Of a DNA stretch of 64,000 nucleotides, positions 27,326-36,384 are shown in pieces. Below the pieces are notes generated by a model that was given only the letters and a program-made list of their open reading frames with translations, was not told the DNA's origin and searched no databases. Origin of the DNA: Verrucomicrobiales bacterium (GTDB lineage: Bacteria; Verrucomicrobiota; Verrucomicrobiia; Limisphaerales; CAIMTB01); the NCBI GenBank assembly GCA_016795425.1, contig JAEUHG010000005.1, positions 1 to 64,000 of the forward strand, read 5' to 3'. The position numbers were made by a program, and so were the translations under genes. Every line of letters begins with the position of its first letter. Position 1 is the stretch's first letter.

Positions 27326-29653
27326 TCAAGACGCCGCCATGGCCCGGGCGATGCTATTCCACCAACCGTCGTGCAGGTCGGCCACGGGAATGGTGAATTC
27401 GCCCGCCGCGGTGCGGCAGGTGAAGCGGTCGCCGCCGACGGTGCCAATACGGGCCGCCTGAACCCCCAACAGCCGGGCGCGCTCAAGGATGCGGGTGGCA
27501 TCCTTGGGGGCGCAGGAGATCACCACGCGGGATTGGGTCTCGCCGAACAAGAGGGCGTCGATGCGTTTGGATTCCGGAAAGGCTGCGGCAAGATCGATCG
27601 TGGCGCCGATGAGACGCGGCGTTTGGCGACCGATGAGCTGGCTGACACAACTTTCGGCCAAGGCCACCGCGAGGCCGCCGTCGCTGCAGTCGTGGGCACT
27701 CTTGATGCCCCCCGCCTGGATGAGTCCGAGGAGGGTGGTGTGCAACGTCTTTGCCTGGTCCAGATCGCAGCGGGGAGGCGAGCCGGTCTTGCGTCCGTGA
27801 ATCGCCTGAAGATACGCGCTGCCACCGAGACCCAGCAGCGGATCTGCCGCATCCACGGGCTCTCCCAAGAGCAGGATGGTGTCCCCTTCATCCTTGAACC
27901 ACTGGGTGGTCACATACTCGGGTTTCTCCACCAACCCCACGAGAGCCACAGTCGGGGTGGGATCGATGGCCCCCAGCGCGCCGCGCTGGTTATAGAGGCT
28001 CACGTTACCGCCGGTAACCGGCGCGTTGAAGGCGCGGCACGCCTCGGCCAGACCGCGGACACTCTCCTTCAACTGCCAGAAAATCTCGGGGTTATGCGGA
28101 TTTCCGTAGTTGAGATTGTCGGTGGCTCCCAGCGGGACGGCGCCGGTGCAAGCCAGGTTTCGCGCCGCTTCGGTGACGGCGATTTTTCCGCCCTCATAGG
28201 GATCGAGAAAAACGTACGCCCCGTTGCAGTCGACGGTGAAGGCGACGAGTTTCTCGGGGCGATCGGGATCCGGCGGAGAACCCGCGGCGGCGGGGGGCAA
28301 GGAATCCGATTTGATCCGAATGACCGCGGCATCGGAGCCCGGGCACACGACGGAACCGGCGCGCACCATGTGGTCGTATTGCCGGTAGACCCAGTTTTTC
28401 GAGGCAATCGACGGCCACGCCAGCAGAGTCTTCAGGGTGGTGGCGGGATCGGCGAGGTCGTCGAGGCCGTCCAGTTGAAAGCTCCGGACTTCGGCGAGGT
28501 AGGCCGGTTCCTGCGCGTTCCGGTAATAGACCGGGGCGTCATTGGCCAATTTGGCGGCTGGAATGTCGGCCACCACCACACCGTGGTGGCGGACGACCAT
28601 GCGGCCGGAGTCGGTCACGACACCGATTTCCGACCATGGCAGGTCCCATTTGTCGAAGACGCGTTTGACCTCTTCTTCGCGTCCTTTGTGGACGACGACG
28701 AGCATGCGCTCCTGCGATTCGCTGAGCATGATCTCGTAGGAGGACATGTTGGGCGCGCGCTGCGGAACCCGATCGAGTTCGATCTCGATGCCGGTGCCGG
28801 CGCGTGCCGCGGTTTCGCAGGTGGAACACGTGAGACCCGCCGCGCCCATGTCCTGCATACCGGCGACGGCGCCGGTGGCCAGCAGTTCAAGACAGGCCTC
28901 GCACACCAGTTTCTCCATGAACGGATCCCCGACCTGAACCGCACCGCGCTGTTGTTCGGCGCTTTCCTCAGTCAGGTCCTGGGAGGCGAAAGCGGCGCCG
29001 GCAAGGCCGTCGCGGCCGGTCGCCGGGCCGACGTAGAAGACGGGATTGCCGATGCCGTGGGCGGCGCCGCGCGTGATTTGGCTGTGGCGCAGGACGCCGA
29101 GGCAGAAGGCGTTGACCAGCGGGTTGCCTTCGTAGCTTTTGTCGAAGTAGACCTCACCCGCGATGGTGGGGATGCCGAAGCAATTGCCGTAGTGCGCTAT
29201 GCCGCCGACCACTCCGGCGAACAGGCGCCGGACCTCGGGCTGATCGAGTTGTCCGAAGCGAAGGGAGTTCAGGGCCGCGACGGGACGGGCCCCCATGGTG
29301 AAGATATCGCGCACGATGCCACCGACCCCGGTGGCGGCGCCCTGGAAGGGTTCGACGGCGCTCGGGTGATTGTGCGACTCGATCTTGAAGGCGATGGCCA
29401 AACCGTCGCCGACGTCGACGATGCCGGCATTCTCCTCGCCGGCACCCACCAGGATCTTGGAGGATTTGGTGGGGAAGGTTTTGAGCAGGGGCCGGGTATT
29501 CTTGTAGGAGCAATGCTCGCTCCACATCACCGAGAAGATGCCCAACTCGGTGTAGGACGGCGCGCGCCCGAGGATCTCGAGGATCCTGGCATATTCGTCG
29601 GGCGTCAGATTGTGCTTCGCGACTAATTCGGGAGTGACGGCTGGTTCGGTCAT
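27326..29653 (-). CDS. purL: Phosphoribosylformylglycinamidine synthase subunit PurL
   Basis: 775 residues: the small-type PurL that works with separate PurQ and PurS. Catalyses ATP-dependent amidation of FGAR to FGAM in purine synthesis. Recognised by [17 protein letters not shown] near the N-terminus, [34 protein letters not shown], and the later [13 protein letters not shown] and FGETQSRVV. The ATG at 29653 gives the standard family start ([16 protein letters not shown]). purQ and purS are not adjacent. It diverges from the PhoPQ-related gene across 155 bp. Confidence 0.96.
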   Translation of the reverse strand: MTEPAVTPELVAKHNLTPDEYARILEILGRAPSYTELGIFSVMWSEHCSYKNTRPLLKTFPTKSSKILVGAGEENAGIVDVGDGLAIAFKIESHNHPSAVEPFQGAATGVGGIVRDIFTMGARPVAALNSLRFGQLDQPEVRRLFAGVVGGIAHYGNCFGIPTIAGEVYFDKSYEGNPLVNAFCLGVLRHSQITRGAAHGIGNPVFYVGPATGRDGLAGAAFASQDLTEESAEQQRGAVQVGDPFMEKLVCEACLELLATGAVAGMQDMGAAGLTCSTCETAARAGTGIEIELDRVPQRAPNMSSYEIMLSESQERMLVVVHKGREEEVKRVFDKWDLPWSEIGVVTDSGRMVVRHHGVVVADIPAAKLANDAPVYYRNAQEPAYLAEVRSFQLDGLDDLADPATTLKTLLAWPSIASKNWVYRQYDHMVRAGSVVCPGSDAAVIRIKSDSLPPAAAGSPPDPDRPEKLVAFTVDCNGAYVFLDPYEGGKIAVTEAARNLACTGAVPLGATDNLNYGNPHNPEIFWQLKESVRGLAEACRAFNAPVTGGNVSLYNQRGALGAIDPTPTVALVGLVEKPEYVTTQWFKDEGDTILLLGEPVDAADPLLGLGGSAYLQAIHGRKTGSPPRCDLDQAKTLHTTLLGLIQAGGIKSAHDCSDGGLAVALAESCVSQLIGRQTPRLIGATIDLAAAFPESKRIDALLFGETQSRVVISCAPKDATRILERARLLGVQAARIGTVGGDRFTCRTAAGEFTIPVADLHDGWWNSIARAMAAS

Positions 29654-29664
29654 CGCTTCGGGGT

Positions 29665-29682
29665 CCCCGCGTGGGCGCGGGG
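29665..29682. promoter_or_regulatory. Inverted repeat just upstream of purL
   Basis: CCCCGCG-TGGG-CGCGGGG: a perfect 7-bp stem with a 4-nt loop, 11 bp before the purL start. It would fold in the purL leader. It could be an attenuating hairpin or an operator half of the divergent region, but chance is possible at this G+C. Confidence 0.3.
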
Positions 29683-29808
29683 CGGGGGAAGCATGGGGAG
29701 GTCCGGGCCGGGACACAATCCCCGGCAAGCGCGTCACGAACCCGAGGCGATCGACGCTTTGGCTCTTTTCGACGGTGGTTGGATGGCCCATCGTCTCGGC
29801 CGTCGCCT

Positions 29809-31251
29809 ATGATTTGGCCTTCATCTTCACGTCCCTGGGTTGGTTTGTCGTGGTCGTTCTTCCTCGTCGTCTTGTCGCTCATTGCGCCGCTAGGGCACGG
29901 TGCTGACACCCAGCGTGCGCCGACCCGCGGTGCGCCCTTGACCGCGCTGGACCGGTACGTGCACACGCCGGACCGGGCCTACACCTGGAAGGTGGCGGGA
30001 TCCGTGAAGGGCGAGGGTGGCACGGCGTATTACATCGACATGACCTCGCAGAACTGGTTGACGACCAACGAGGTGAATCGAACGGCGTGGAAGCATTGGG
30101 TGATTGTGGCCCGGCCCGACAACCTTCAAAGCACCACCGCGTTGTTGTTCATTGGCGGCGGGGCCAATCGCGACGATCGCCCGCCGAAGGTCAGCGGCGA
30201 CCTGGCGCGCATCGCGCGGGAAACGAAGTCCGTGGTGGTGGAACTCAAGATGGTGCCCAACCAACCGTTGATCTTCGGCAATGACGGGGCCGAGCGCGTG
30301 GAGGACGATCTCATTGCCTACACCTGGGACAAATTCCTTCGCACCGGGGATGAGAAATGGCCCGCCCGGCTTCCCATGACCAAGGCGGCGGTTCGGGCCA
30401 TGGACACCGTCACGGCCTTTTGCGCCAGTGAGGCGGGTGGAAATGCCAAGGTCGATACGTTTATTGTGGCCGGCGGCTCCAAGCGAGGCTGGACCACTTG
30501 GACCACTGCGGCCGTGGACAAACGAGTCGTGGCCATTTGCCCGATCGTGATCGACGTGTTGAATCTGGAGGAATCGATGTTCCACCACTATCAGGCCTAT
30601 GGATTCTGGGCCCCGGCCGTCGGAAACTACGTCCAGCACGGGATCATGGACTGGATGAAGACACCGGCGATGCATGCGCTGTGCAAGATCGAGGATCCGT
30701 ATTCCTACCGGGAGCGTTTGACCCTGCCGAAACTCATCATGAACGCCTGCGGCGATCAGTTCTTCCTGCCCGACTCCTCCCAATTCTACTTCGACGATCT
30801 CCCGTCCCCGAGGTATCTCCGCTACATTCCCAACGCCGACCACTCCCTCAAGGGAAGCGACGCGTACGAGACATTGCTGGCCTGGCATGACATCAATATC
30901 CATCGGCGTCGGGTCCCGGAATGGACCTGGAAACATGGGCGTACCGGCGAGGTGAAGATTCGTGCCAAAGACCAGCCGACCTCGGTCAAGCTGTGGAAGG
31001 CGACCAATCCCAAAGCCCGGGATTTCCGGTTGGAGACCCTCGGGCCGGTCTGGCAATCGACGGATTTGTCGGCGGACGCGAAGGGAGGGTATGAGGCTCG
31101 CGTGGAAACACCCGCGGAAGGTTGGACCGCGTACATGGTCGAGCTGTCGTTCGATGTCGGCGCCAAGGCGCCGTTGAAGCTGACCACGGATGTTCGCGTG
31201 ATTCCGGACAAACTGCCCTATCCCGAGCCGGTGCCGAGCAAGAAGCCGTAG
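29809..31251 (+). CDS. PhoPQ-activated pathogenicity-related family protein
   Basis: 480 residues. Signal peptide with hydrophobic core SFFLVVLSLIAPLGHGA. The rest is an alpha/beta-hydrolase-like fold: LLFIGGGANRD, the nucleophile-elbow-like VAGGSKRGWTTW, a late LIMNACGDQFFLPD acid region and YIPNADHSLKG (His). This matches the PhoPQ_related family. Predicted periplasmic or secreted hydrolase of unknown substrate. Start at the ATG before MIWPSSSRPW; longer in-frame starts add repetitive basic sequence unlike the family. Convergent with era (24 bp gap). Confidence 0.9.
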   Translation: MIWPSSSRPWVGLSWSFFLVVLSLIAPLGHGADTQRAPTRGAPLTALDRYVHTPDRAYTWKVAGSVKGEGGTAYYIDMTSQNWLTTNEVNRTAWKHWVIVARPDNLQSTTALLFIGGGANRDDRPPKVSGDLARIARETKSVVVELKMVPNQPLIFGNDGAERVEDDLIAYTWDKFLRTGDEKWPARLPMTKAAVRAMDTVTAFCASEAGGNAKVDTFIVAGGSKRGWTTWTTAAVDKRVVAICPIVIDVLNLEESMFHHYQAYGFWAPAVGNYVQHGIMDWMKTPAMHALCKIEDPYSYRERLTLPKLIMNACGDQFFLPDSSQFYFDDLPSPRYLRYIPNADHSLKGSDAYETLLAWHDINIHRRRVPEWTWKHGRTGEVKIRAKDQPTSVKLWKATNPKARDFRLETLGPVWQSTDLSADAKGGYEARVETPAEGWTAYMVELSFDVGAKAPLKLTTDVRVIPDKLPYPEPVPSKKP

Positions 31252-31275
31252 GCAGGGTGCCGATCGGTCATCGGG

Positions 31276-32175
31276 TCACTCGGGCAGTTTGTCATCCACT
31301 GCGACCCGCAATTTCAGGAAGACCTTGCGTCCAAGCAGGGTCTCCAGGTCTTTCCGGGCTGACGCGCCAATATTGCGAACCATACGTCCCTTGGCGCCGA
31401 TGAGCATGGATTTATAGCGGACGTGGGCGACCTGGATTTCGGCGTGAACTTCGAACAGATCGTCGCCCGCCCGGGAGGGTCGCTCCTCGATGGCATCGAC
31501 CTTTACGGCGGTGCGGTACGGAACTTCGTCGCCAGTCAGGATGTAGATCTTTTCTCGGATAATCTCGGCGATCTGGAATTCCCGGCGGGCATTGGTGAAT
31601 TCGGATTCCGGATACAACGGAGGAGCCACCGGGAGACGATTTAGAATGGCGGTGACCAAGTCCTCGAGATGCCGGCGGCTCACCGCCGACACTTCCAGCA
31701 CCACGGCATAGTGGGCGGCGTGCTCCCTCCAGGCCGCCAGATGCGCGCGCGAACGAAGGTCCGACTTGGCAAGACAGAGGATTTTGGGCTGGGCCACTGT
31801 CGACAGCGAGGTCAGAACCATTTCGTCCTCGGCTCCGAGCGGGCGGGACGGATCGGCGACATGCACCACGACATCAATGCCATCCAGGGCGGCGCGCGTG
31901 CGGGCATGGAGCTTCTCGACCAAGGCGCTCCGATGGGTTTGGAAGAAGCCGGGAGTATCGACGAACACGATCTGGCCGGCTGGCCGATGAAGAACGCCGT
32001 GGATCGGGTGTCGGGTCGTCTGGGGCTTGGAACTGACGATCGAGACCTTTCGCTCGACGAGCGCGTTGAGCAGGGTGGACTTGCCGGCGTTGGTCCGACC
32101 GATGAGAACGGCGAGACCCGCTCGAAAGTTCGGCGGCGGGGTGGGTGAGGGGGTGGAAGCGGAGGTGGACTCCAT
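31276..32175 (-). CDS. era: GTPase Era
   Basis: 299 residues. Binds 16S rRNA and aids 30S assembly. G1 is GRTNAGKS (26-33; usual Era has GRPNVGKS), switch region KPQTTRHPIHG, G3 DTPGFF, and a C-terminal KH domain (near 215-290) with the GAKGRMVRNIG loop. The G4 motif reads AKSD (136-139) instead of NKxD, losing the Asn that contacts guanine. The N-terminus has a short Pro/Ser/Thr-rich extension. The neighbour on the left converges; on the right a 222-bp gap separates it from the divergent LytTR gene. Confidence 0.93.
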   Translation of the reverse strand: MESTSASTPSPTPPPNFRAGLAVLIGRTNAGKSTLLNALVERKVSIVSSKPQTTRHPIHGVLHRPAGQIVFVDTPGFFQTHRSALVEKLHARTRAALDGIDVVVHVADPSRPLGAEDEMVLTSLSTVAQPKILCLAKSDLRSRAHLAAWREHAAHYAVVLEVSAVSRRHLEDLVTAILNRLPVAPPLYPESEFTNARREFQIAEIIREKIYILTGDEVPYRTAVKVDAIEERPSRAGDDLFEVHAEIQVAHVRYKSMLIGAKGRMVRNIGASARKDLETLLGRKVFLKLRVAVDDKLPE

Positions 32176-32397
32176 GCGTTCGAAAGGGGGGCCAGCGTAG
32201 GCGGGCGATGACGCGAGGGGAAGCGACGATTCGGCTATTCCACGATTCGACGAACGCCGTGCGTGCAGTCGCCCCGGGACACGGAGAGATTCGCTTATGG
32301 AAACCCAACGTGCCGCTGATTCGCAGAAGGTTCTTGTTCCGGGCCGGTCCAGTAGTGCACCTTACTTGTCAGCAGTCCCACAACCCGTGGTCGAATC

Positions 32398-33165
32398 ATG
32401 CGCGTCATTATTGTTGACGATGAACCCTTAGCTCGCGACCGGCTCCGCGCGATGCTGGGCAAGGAATCGGATGTCAAGATTGTCGCCGAATGCGCCGATG
32501 GGCGCGAGGCCGTCACCGCGATCCGTCGCGAGAATCCGGATGTCGTGTTTCTCGACATCCAGATGCCCGAGATGGATGGCTTTGGGGTGTTGTCCCAATT
32601 GAAGGGCCATGCCCTGCCCAGAGTCATCTTCGTGACGGCCTTCGATGAGTTCGCCGTCAAGGCATTCGAGGTGCACGCCCTGGATTACCTTCTTAAACCG
32701 TTTGACCGCGATCGTCTCCAGTCGGCGCTCAACCGGGTCCGCGAGCAGATGAAGACGGCATCACCGGCGGAGTTGACGGAGAAACTCACCGCGTTGCTGG
32801 ACTCCTTTCAGGGCGGAGCGGCAGACGGTCGCAGCGGCGACCGGATTGCGGTGAAACTGGACGGCCGGGTGATCTTCGTGAGGCCGGGCGACATCGACTG
32901 GATCGAGGCGCAGGACAACTACGTCAAGCTCCACGTGGGGCGCGAAGCCCATTTGGTTCGCGACACTTTGTCCAACTTCGAAACGCGGCTGGATACGCGG
33001 CGCTTTATCCGCATTGCACGATCCACCATCGTCAACATCGATCGCGTTCGTGAAATGCAGCCGATGTTCCACGGTGAATACGTGGTGATTCTGCACGACG
33101 GCAGCAAGCTCACCATGAGCCGCGGTTACCGGGAGACCCTGCAGCAGTACCTCGGCGGGAAGTGA
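32398..33165 (+). CDS. LytTR-family response regulator
   Basis: 255 residues. Receiver domain 1-120 with acidic pocket VDDEP, phosphoacceptor Asp53 (VVFLDIQMP), Thr in FVTAFDEF and Lys in LLKPF. A linker leads to a C-terminal LytTR DNA-binding domain (about 150-250), including IDWIEAQDNYVKLHV and the end motif MSRGYRE. It should bind direct-repeat promoter sites after phosphorylation by a LytS-type kinase. No such kinase is adjacent; it is an orphan in this window. Confidence 0.94.
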   Translation: MRVIIVDDEPLARDRLRAMLGKESDVKIVAECADGREAVTAIRRENPDVVFLDIQMPEMDGFGVLSQLKGHALPRVIFVTAFDEFAVKAFEVHALDYLLKPFDRDRLQSALNRVREQMKTASPAELTEKLTALLDSFQGGAADGRSGDRIAVKLDGRVIFVRPGDIDWIEAQDNYVKLHVGREAHLVRDTLSNFETRLDTRRFIRIARSTIVNIDRVREMQPMFHGEYVVILHDGSKLTMSRGYRETLQQYLGGK

Positions 33166-33189
33166 GGCTGGCGGAACTCTGCGGCGTCC

Positions 33190-33209
33190 GCAGGCTCCTC
33201 TCAGCCTGC
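33190..33209 (+). terminator. Possible terminator hairpin after the LytTR gene
   Basis: GCAGGCT-CCTCTC-AGCCTGC: a perfect 7-bp stem and 6-nt loop, 25 bp after the LytTR stop, followed by TCCCTT. The remaining part of the gap to 33378 shows nothing I can name. It may work in both directions between these convergent genes. Confidence 0.4.
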
Positions 33210-33378
33210 TCCCTTGAACCATGCACCGGGCTCGGACCGCGCCCTTCGGGCGGCGTTCCCTGACGAGTGCACCGGGAGGAAACATCCGGTAACGAGTCGC
33301 TGGGGGCGTCGGCTGTCGCCACTTATCGATCCTTCGGGAACCCCGCGGATAGCCAGCCCAACGGATGACCGCTCCCGG

Positions 33379-34854
33379 CTATGGCCTCGGTGCCGTTGCC
33401 TCGCGGAAAAGTCCGAGCTTGGAAAGAGTCGGAGCCCAGCGCGCGCCCGTTATCCGAATTCGGACACGGTCGGTGGTGACCTCGGGGAACCGGAGGAGCC
33501 GCATGTAACCGACGGTGGTCGCGGTGGCGACCTCCTTCCACGATCCATCGATCCAGACATCCAGAGCGCAGCCTTCAATGCGTTGTCCCACGGGGAGGTG
33601 CTCCATCAGCTGCGCGCGATTGAAGGTGCGCCGTCCAGCGAGTTCGAAGGTCAGTTCCGCGGTTTCCTGACCGTCGGGTGTGGTCCAGAAGGTGGCGGGA
33701 TTGGCGTCGGTGATGGCGGAGGCCGGGGCCTCGGGACGTTGGTGGCTGGCCTGGACTTTCGCCGCGTCGGCGAGATTCACTTGGAAGGTGGACTGAAGCA
33801 CCTTGCCGAGTTGCCGGAGATGGGCGGCATCGTTCTCGTGGATCAATCCGCGCCGGTCCGGAGGGACATTGAGCAGGAGCGTGCAATTCCCGCCGACATT
33901 GCGATAGTACATGTCGAGCAGGGTTTCGACGGACTTCACCTTGGCATCCTCGGCCGCGTGATAGAACCAGCCGGGACGAATGGAGACATCGGTTTCGGCG
34001 GGCCACCAGAGGAGATGGGGTGCGGACGCGATCTTGGCGCGGCTGCCGAGATCCTCGGCGGTGCTGTCGCCACCGTGGAATTGTTCGAGAGGAACCGGGG
34101 AGGGAAACACGCTCCATTCGGCGGCGCGGGTATGGGCGCCTTCATTGCCGACCCAGCGGACATCGGGGCCCATGCCGAAAATGACGGCATTGGGTTGGAG
34201 CTCGCGGATGAGGCGATACCACCCGAAGTAATCGTATTTCATTCCCTCTTTTCGAGGATTGGCGCCGTCGAACCAGACCTCGGTGATGTCGCCGTACTGG
34301 GTCAGGAGTTCGCGCAGTTGGTTTTTGAAGTAGGTGTTGTACCCCTCGGTATCGCCGTAGGAGGGGGCATTGAGGTCGGCAGGTGAGAGGTAGACGCCGA
34401 ATTTGAGTCCGGCTTCACGGCAGGCGTCGGCCACCTCCCGCACGACATCGCCTGCGCCGCCGCGCCAGGGACTGTTCTTGACGGAGTGCTCGGTATAGCG
34501 CGAAGGCCAAAGGCAGAAGCCGTCATGATGCTTCGCGGTGAGGATCACCATCCGCATGCCGGCGTCCTTGAAGACCGAGACCCATTGGCGGGCATCCAGC
34601 GCGGTAGGATGAAAGATCTTGGGATCCTCGGTTCCCGTACCCCATTCGCGGTCGGTGAAAGTATTCACCCCGAAATGGACGAAGGCGTAGAACTCGAGTT
34701 GCTGCCAGGCGATTTGGCGTGGATGGGGGGCGACCTTGGCGGCGCGTTCCACCCAGGCCTGGGCGGGACCGGAGGTCGCGGCAAAGAGGCCGCACAGCGC
34801 GAGCAGGTTGCGGAGAGCGAGACGTTTCATCCGGACCAAAGCCTGCCGCGTCAT
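33379..34854 (-). CDS. Alpha-L-fucosidase (GH29) with C-terminal carbohydrate-binding-like domain
   Basis: 491 residues. Signal peptide (RNLLALCGLFAATSGPAQA). GH29 catalytic barrel (about 40-370): FVHFGVNTFTDREWG, LTAKHHDGFCLWPS, and the nucleophile region EVWFDGANP. The last 110 residues form a discoidin/F5-8-like beta domain (FWTTPDGQETAELTFEL). Predicted exported exo-enzyme releasing fucose from glycans. The ATG at 34854 overlaps the stop of the upstream oxidoreductase (ATGA); ATG 34830 would give a shorter signal peptide. Convergent with the LytTR gene. Confidence 0.92.
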   Translation of the reverse strand: MTRQALVRMKRLALRNLLALCGLFAATSGPAQAWVERAAKVAPHPRQIAWQQLEFYAFVHFGVNTFTDREWGTGTEDPKIFHPTALDARQWVSVFKDAGMRMVILTAKHHDGFCLWPSRYTEHSVKNSPWRGGAGDVVREVADACREAGLKFGVYLSPADLNAPSYGDTEGYNTYFKNQLRELLTQYGDITEVWFDGANPRKEGMKYDYFGWYRLIRELQPNAVIFGMGPDVRWVGNEGAHTRAAEWSVFPSPVPLEQFHGGDSTAEDLGSRAKIASAPHLLWWPAETDVSIRPGWFYHAAEDAKVKSVETLLDMYYRNVGGNCTLLLNVPPDRRGLIHENDAAHLRQLGKVLQSTFQVNLADAAKVQASHQRPEAPASAITDANPATFWTTPDGQETAELTFELAGRRTFNRAQLMEHLPVGQRIEGCALDVWIDGSWKEVATATTVGYMRLLRFPEVTTDRVRIRITGARWAPTLSKLGLFREATAPRP

Positions 34855-36287
34855 GGGGTGGCTGGACGAGCTTCATTCCGTGAAGTGGCTTCGGCCAGTT
34901 CCTCGGCGGGATAAGTCCAGATTTCCGCGAGGGAAGGATGGTAATGGGGGGTGGCCGCCAGTTGGCGGGCCGTCCATTGGGCCGCCATGGCTACGACAAT
35001 TTCATGGATCAGTTCGCCGCCCGACGGTCCCGCGACAGCGCCACCCAAGAGCAGGCCCGTGTCCGGATCAGCCAGCAGTTTGACCCTGCCGATCTTGGCT
35101 TCCATGAGAATGGACTTTCCGTGGTCGGCGAAGGGATAGCTGGCGGTGGCAAACCGGATGTTCCCCAGGCGACAGTCCTTCTCCGTTTTCCCGACCATGG
35201 CCGCCTGGGGATCCGTGAACACCACGCTCATGGCCAGACGATTGTCCAGGCGGCGGGGGCGATCGGGGTACAGCAGGTTGTGCGCAGCGATCTCGGCTTG
35301 CTGGATGGCGATATGGACGACTTCGTTTTCGCTGGTGCAATCGCCGGCGGCCATGATGTGCGGGGCGCTGGTGCGCATCTCCTCATTCGTCAGGATGCGC
35401 CCTGAGCCGTCCACCTGCACACCGGCCGCCGCGAGATGAAGCGACGAGGTGTTGGGGACGCGGCCGAGCGCCAGGAGCAAATGGGTTGCTTCCACGCGAC
35501 GGATTTCCCCATGGGATTCGAAACGGACCCACCGGGTGGCGCCATTGCGGCCGGCCTCCAGCAGTCGAGCGCCGGTGTGAAGGTCGACACCATCCTTGCG
35601 CAGGGCTTCGCCGATCGCCGAAGCGATATCCTCATCGAACGCGCGAAGGACCTGTGCTCCGCGTTGGATCTGAATGACGCGGGTACCCATTCGAGCAAAG
35701 AACTGACTGAATTCGCAGGCAATCGAGCCGCCGCCGAGAATGATCAGGCTTTCCGGTGGAGCCGTCAGGGCGAGGGCATCGTCGCTGGTGAGGTATCCGG
35801 CATCGGCCAGACCCGGGATGCTGGGAGTGGCGACCCTGGATCCGGTGGCGACGACGAAGCGTGCCGCGGTCAGGCGACGATGGTCATCGAGCATCACCGC
35901 GTTGGGGCCGTCAAACCGGGCCATGGCACGCAGGAAGGTGAAGCGCCCGTCGGCGAGTTGTTGGCGGCGGTACGCGGCGAATTCTTCGACCATGGCATCT
36001 TTGCGCGCCATGACGGCGGCAAAATCGACACCGGGCGGCGGAACGGAAATACCCCAGGTGGCGGCATGCCGGGTCAAGTGAGCGACTTCGGCGGCATAGA
36101 GGAGTGCCTTGGTGGGCATGCAACCGCGCAGGATGCACAGCCCGCCGACCTCGGCTCCGCCCTCGATCACGGCCACCCGCTGGCCGCCGGCGGCGAGGGT
36201 ACGGGCGGCCGCATACCCGGCGCTGCCGCCGCCGAGAACAATGGCATCAAAGTCGGGACGGGTGGGGGTTGGTTTGGAGTTTGGCAC
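34851..36287 (-). CDS. Class I pyridine-nucleotide disulfide oxidoreductase (lipoamide dehydrogenase/mercuric-reductase-like)
   Basis: 478 residues from a GTG start. FAD-binding VLGGGSAGYAAARTL, redox-active disulfide motif GGLCILRGCMPTK (C-x4-C), NAD-binding ILGGGSIACEFSQFF, second FAD motif MAAGDCT and the dimerisation domain with HYHPSLAE. All catalytic elements of a disulfide reductase are present. Dihydrolipoamide dehydrogenase, mercuric reductase-like or another thiol reductase cannot be distinguished; no 2-oxoacid dehydrogenase genes or mer genes lie nearby. Its stop overlaps the fucosidase start by 4 bp, an odd operon partner. Confidence 0.9.
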   Translation of the reverse strand: MPNSKPTPTRPDFDAIVLGGGSAGYAAARTLAAGGQRVAVIEGGAEVGGLCILRGCMPTKALLYAAEVAHLTRHAATWGISVPPPGVDFAAVMARKDAMVEEFAAYRRQQLADGRFTFLRAMARFDGPNAVMLDDHRRLTAARFVVATGSRVATPSIPGLADAGYLTSDDALALTAPPESLIILGGGSIACEFSQFFARMGTRVIQIQRGAQVLRAFDEDIASAIGEALRKDGVDLHTGARLLEAGRNGATRWVRFESHGEIRRVEATHLLLALGRVPNTSSLHLAAAGVQVDGSGRILTNEEMRTSAPHIMAAGDCTSENEVVHIAIQQAEIAAHNLLYPDRPRRLDNRLAMSVVFTDPQAAMVGKTEKDCRLGNIRFATASYPFADHGKSILMEAKIGRVKLLADPDTGLLLGGAVAGPSGGELIHEIVVAMAAQWTARQLAATPHYHPSLAEIWTYPAEELAEATSRNEARPATP

Positions 36288-36384
36288 GGCCCCAGGGTGC
36301 CCAAGCGGAAGACCGCTGTCGCGTCTGTGTCAGGGTCCCCAATTTTGGACGTGCCTTCGACCGTAATCCGGCTAGAATTGCGGC

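Noticed and set aside
26960-29626. 888-codon open frame on plus
   Set aside because: Lies antisense to purL and TauE/SafE, which have full family motifs; a by-product of high G+C codon usage.
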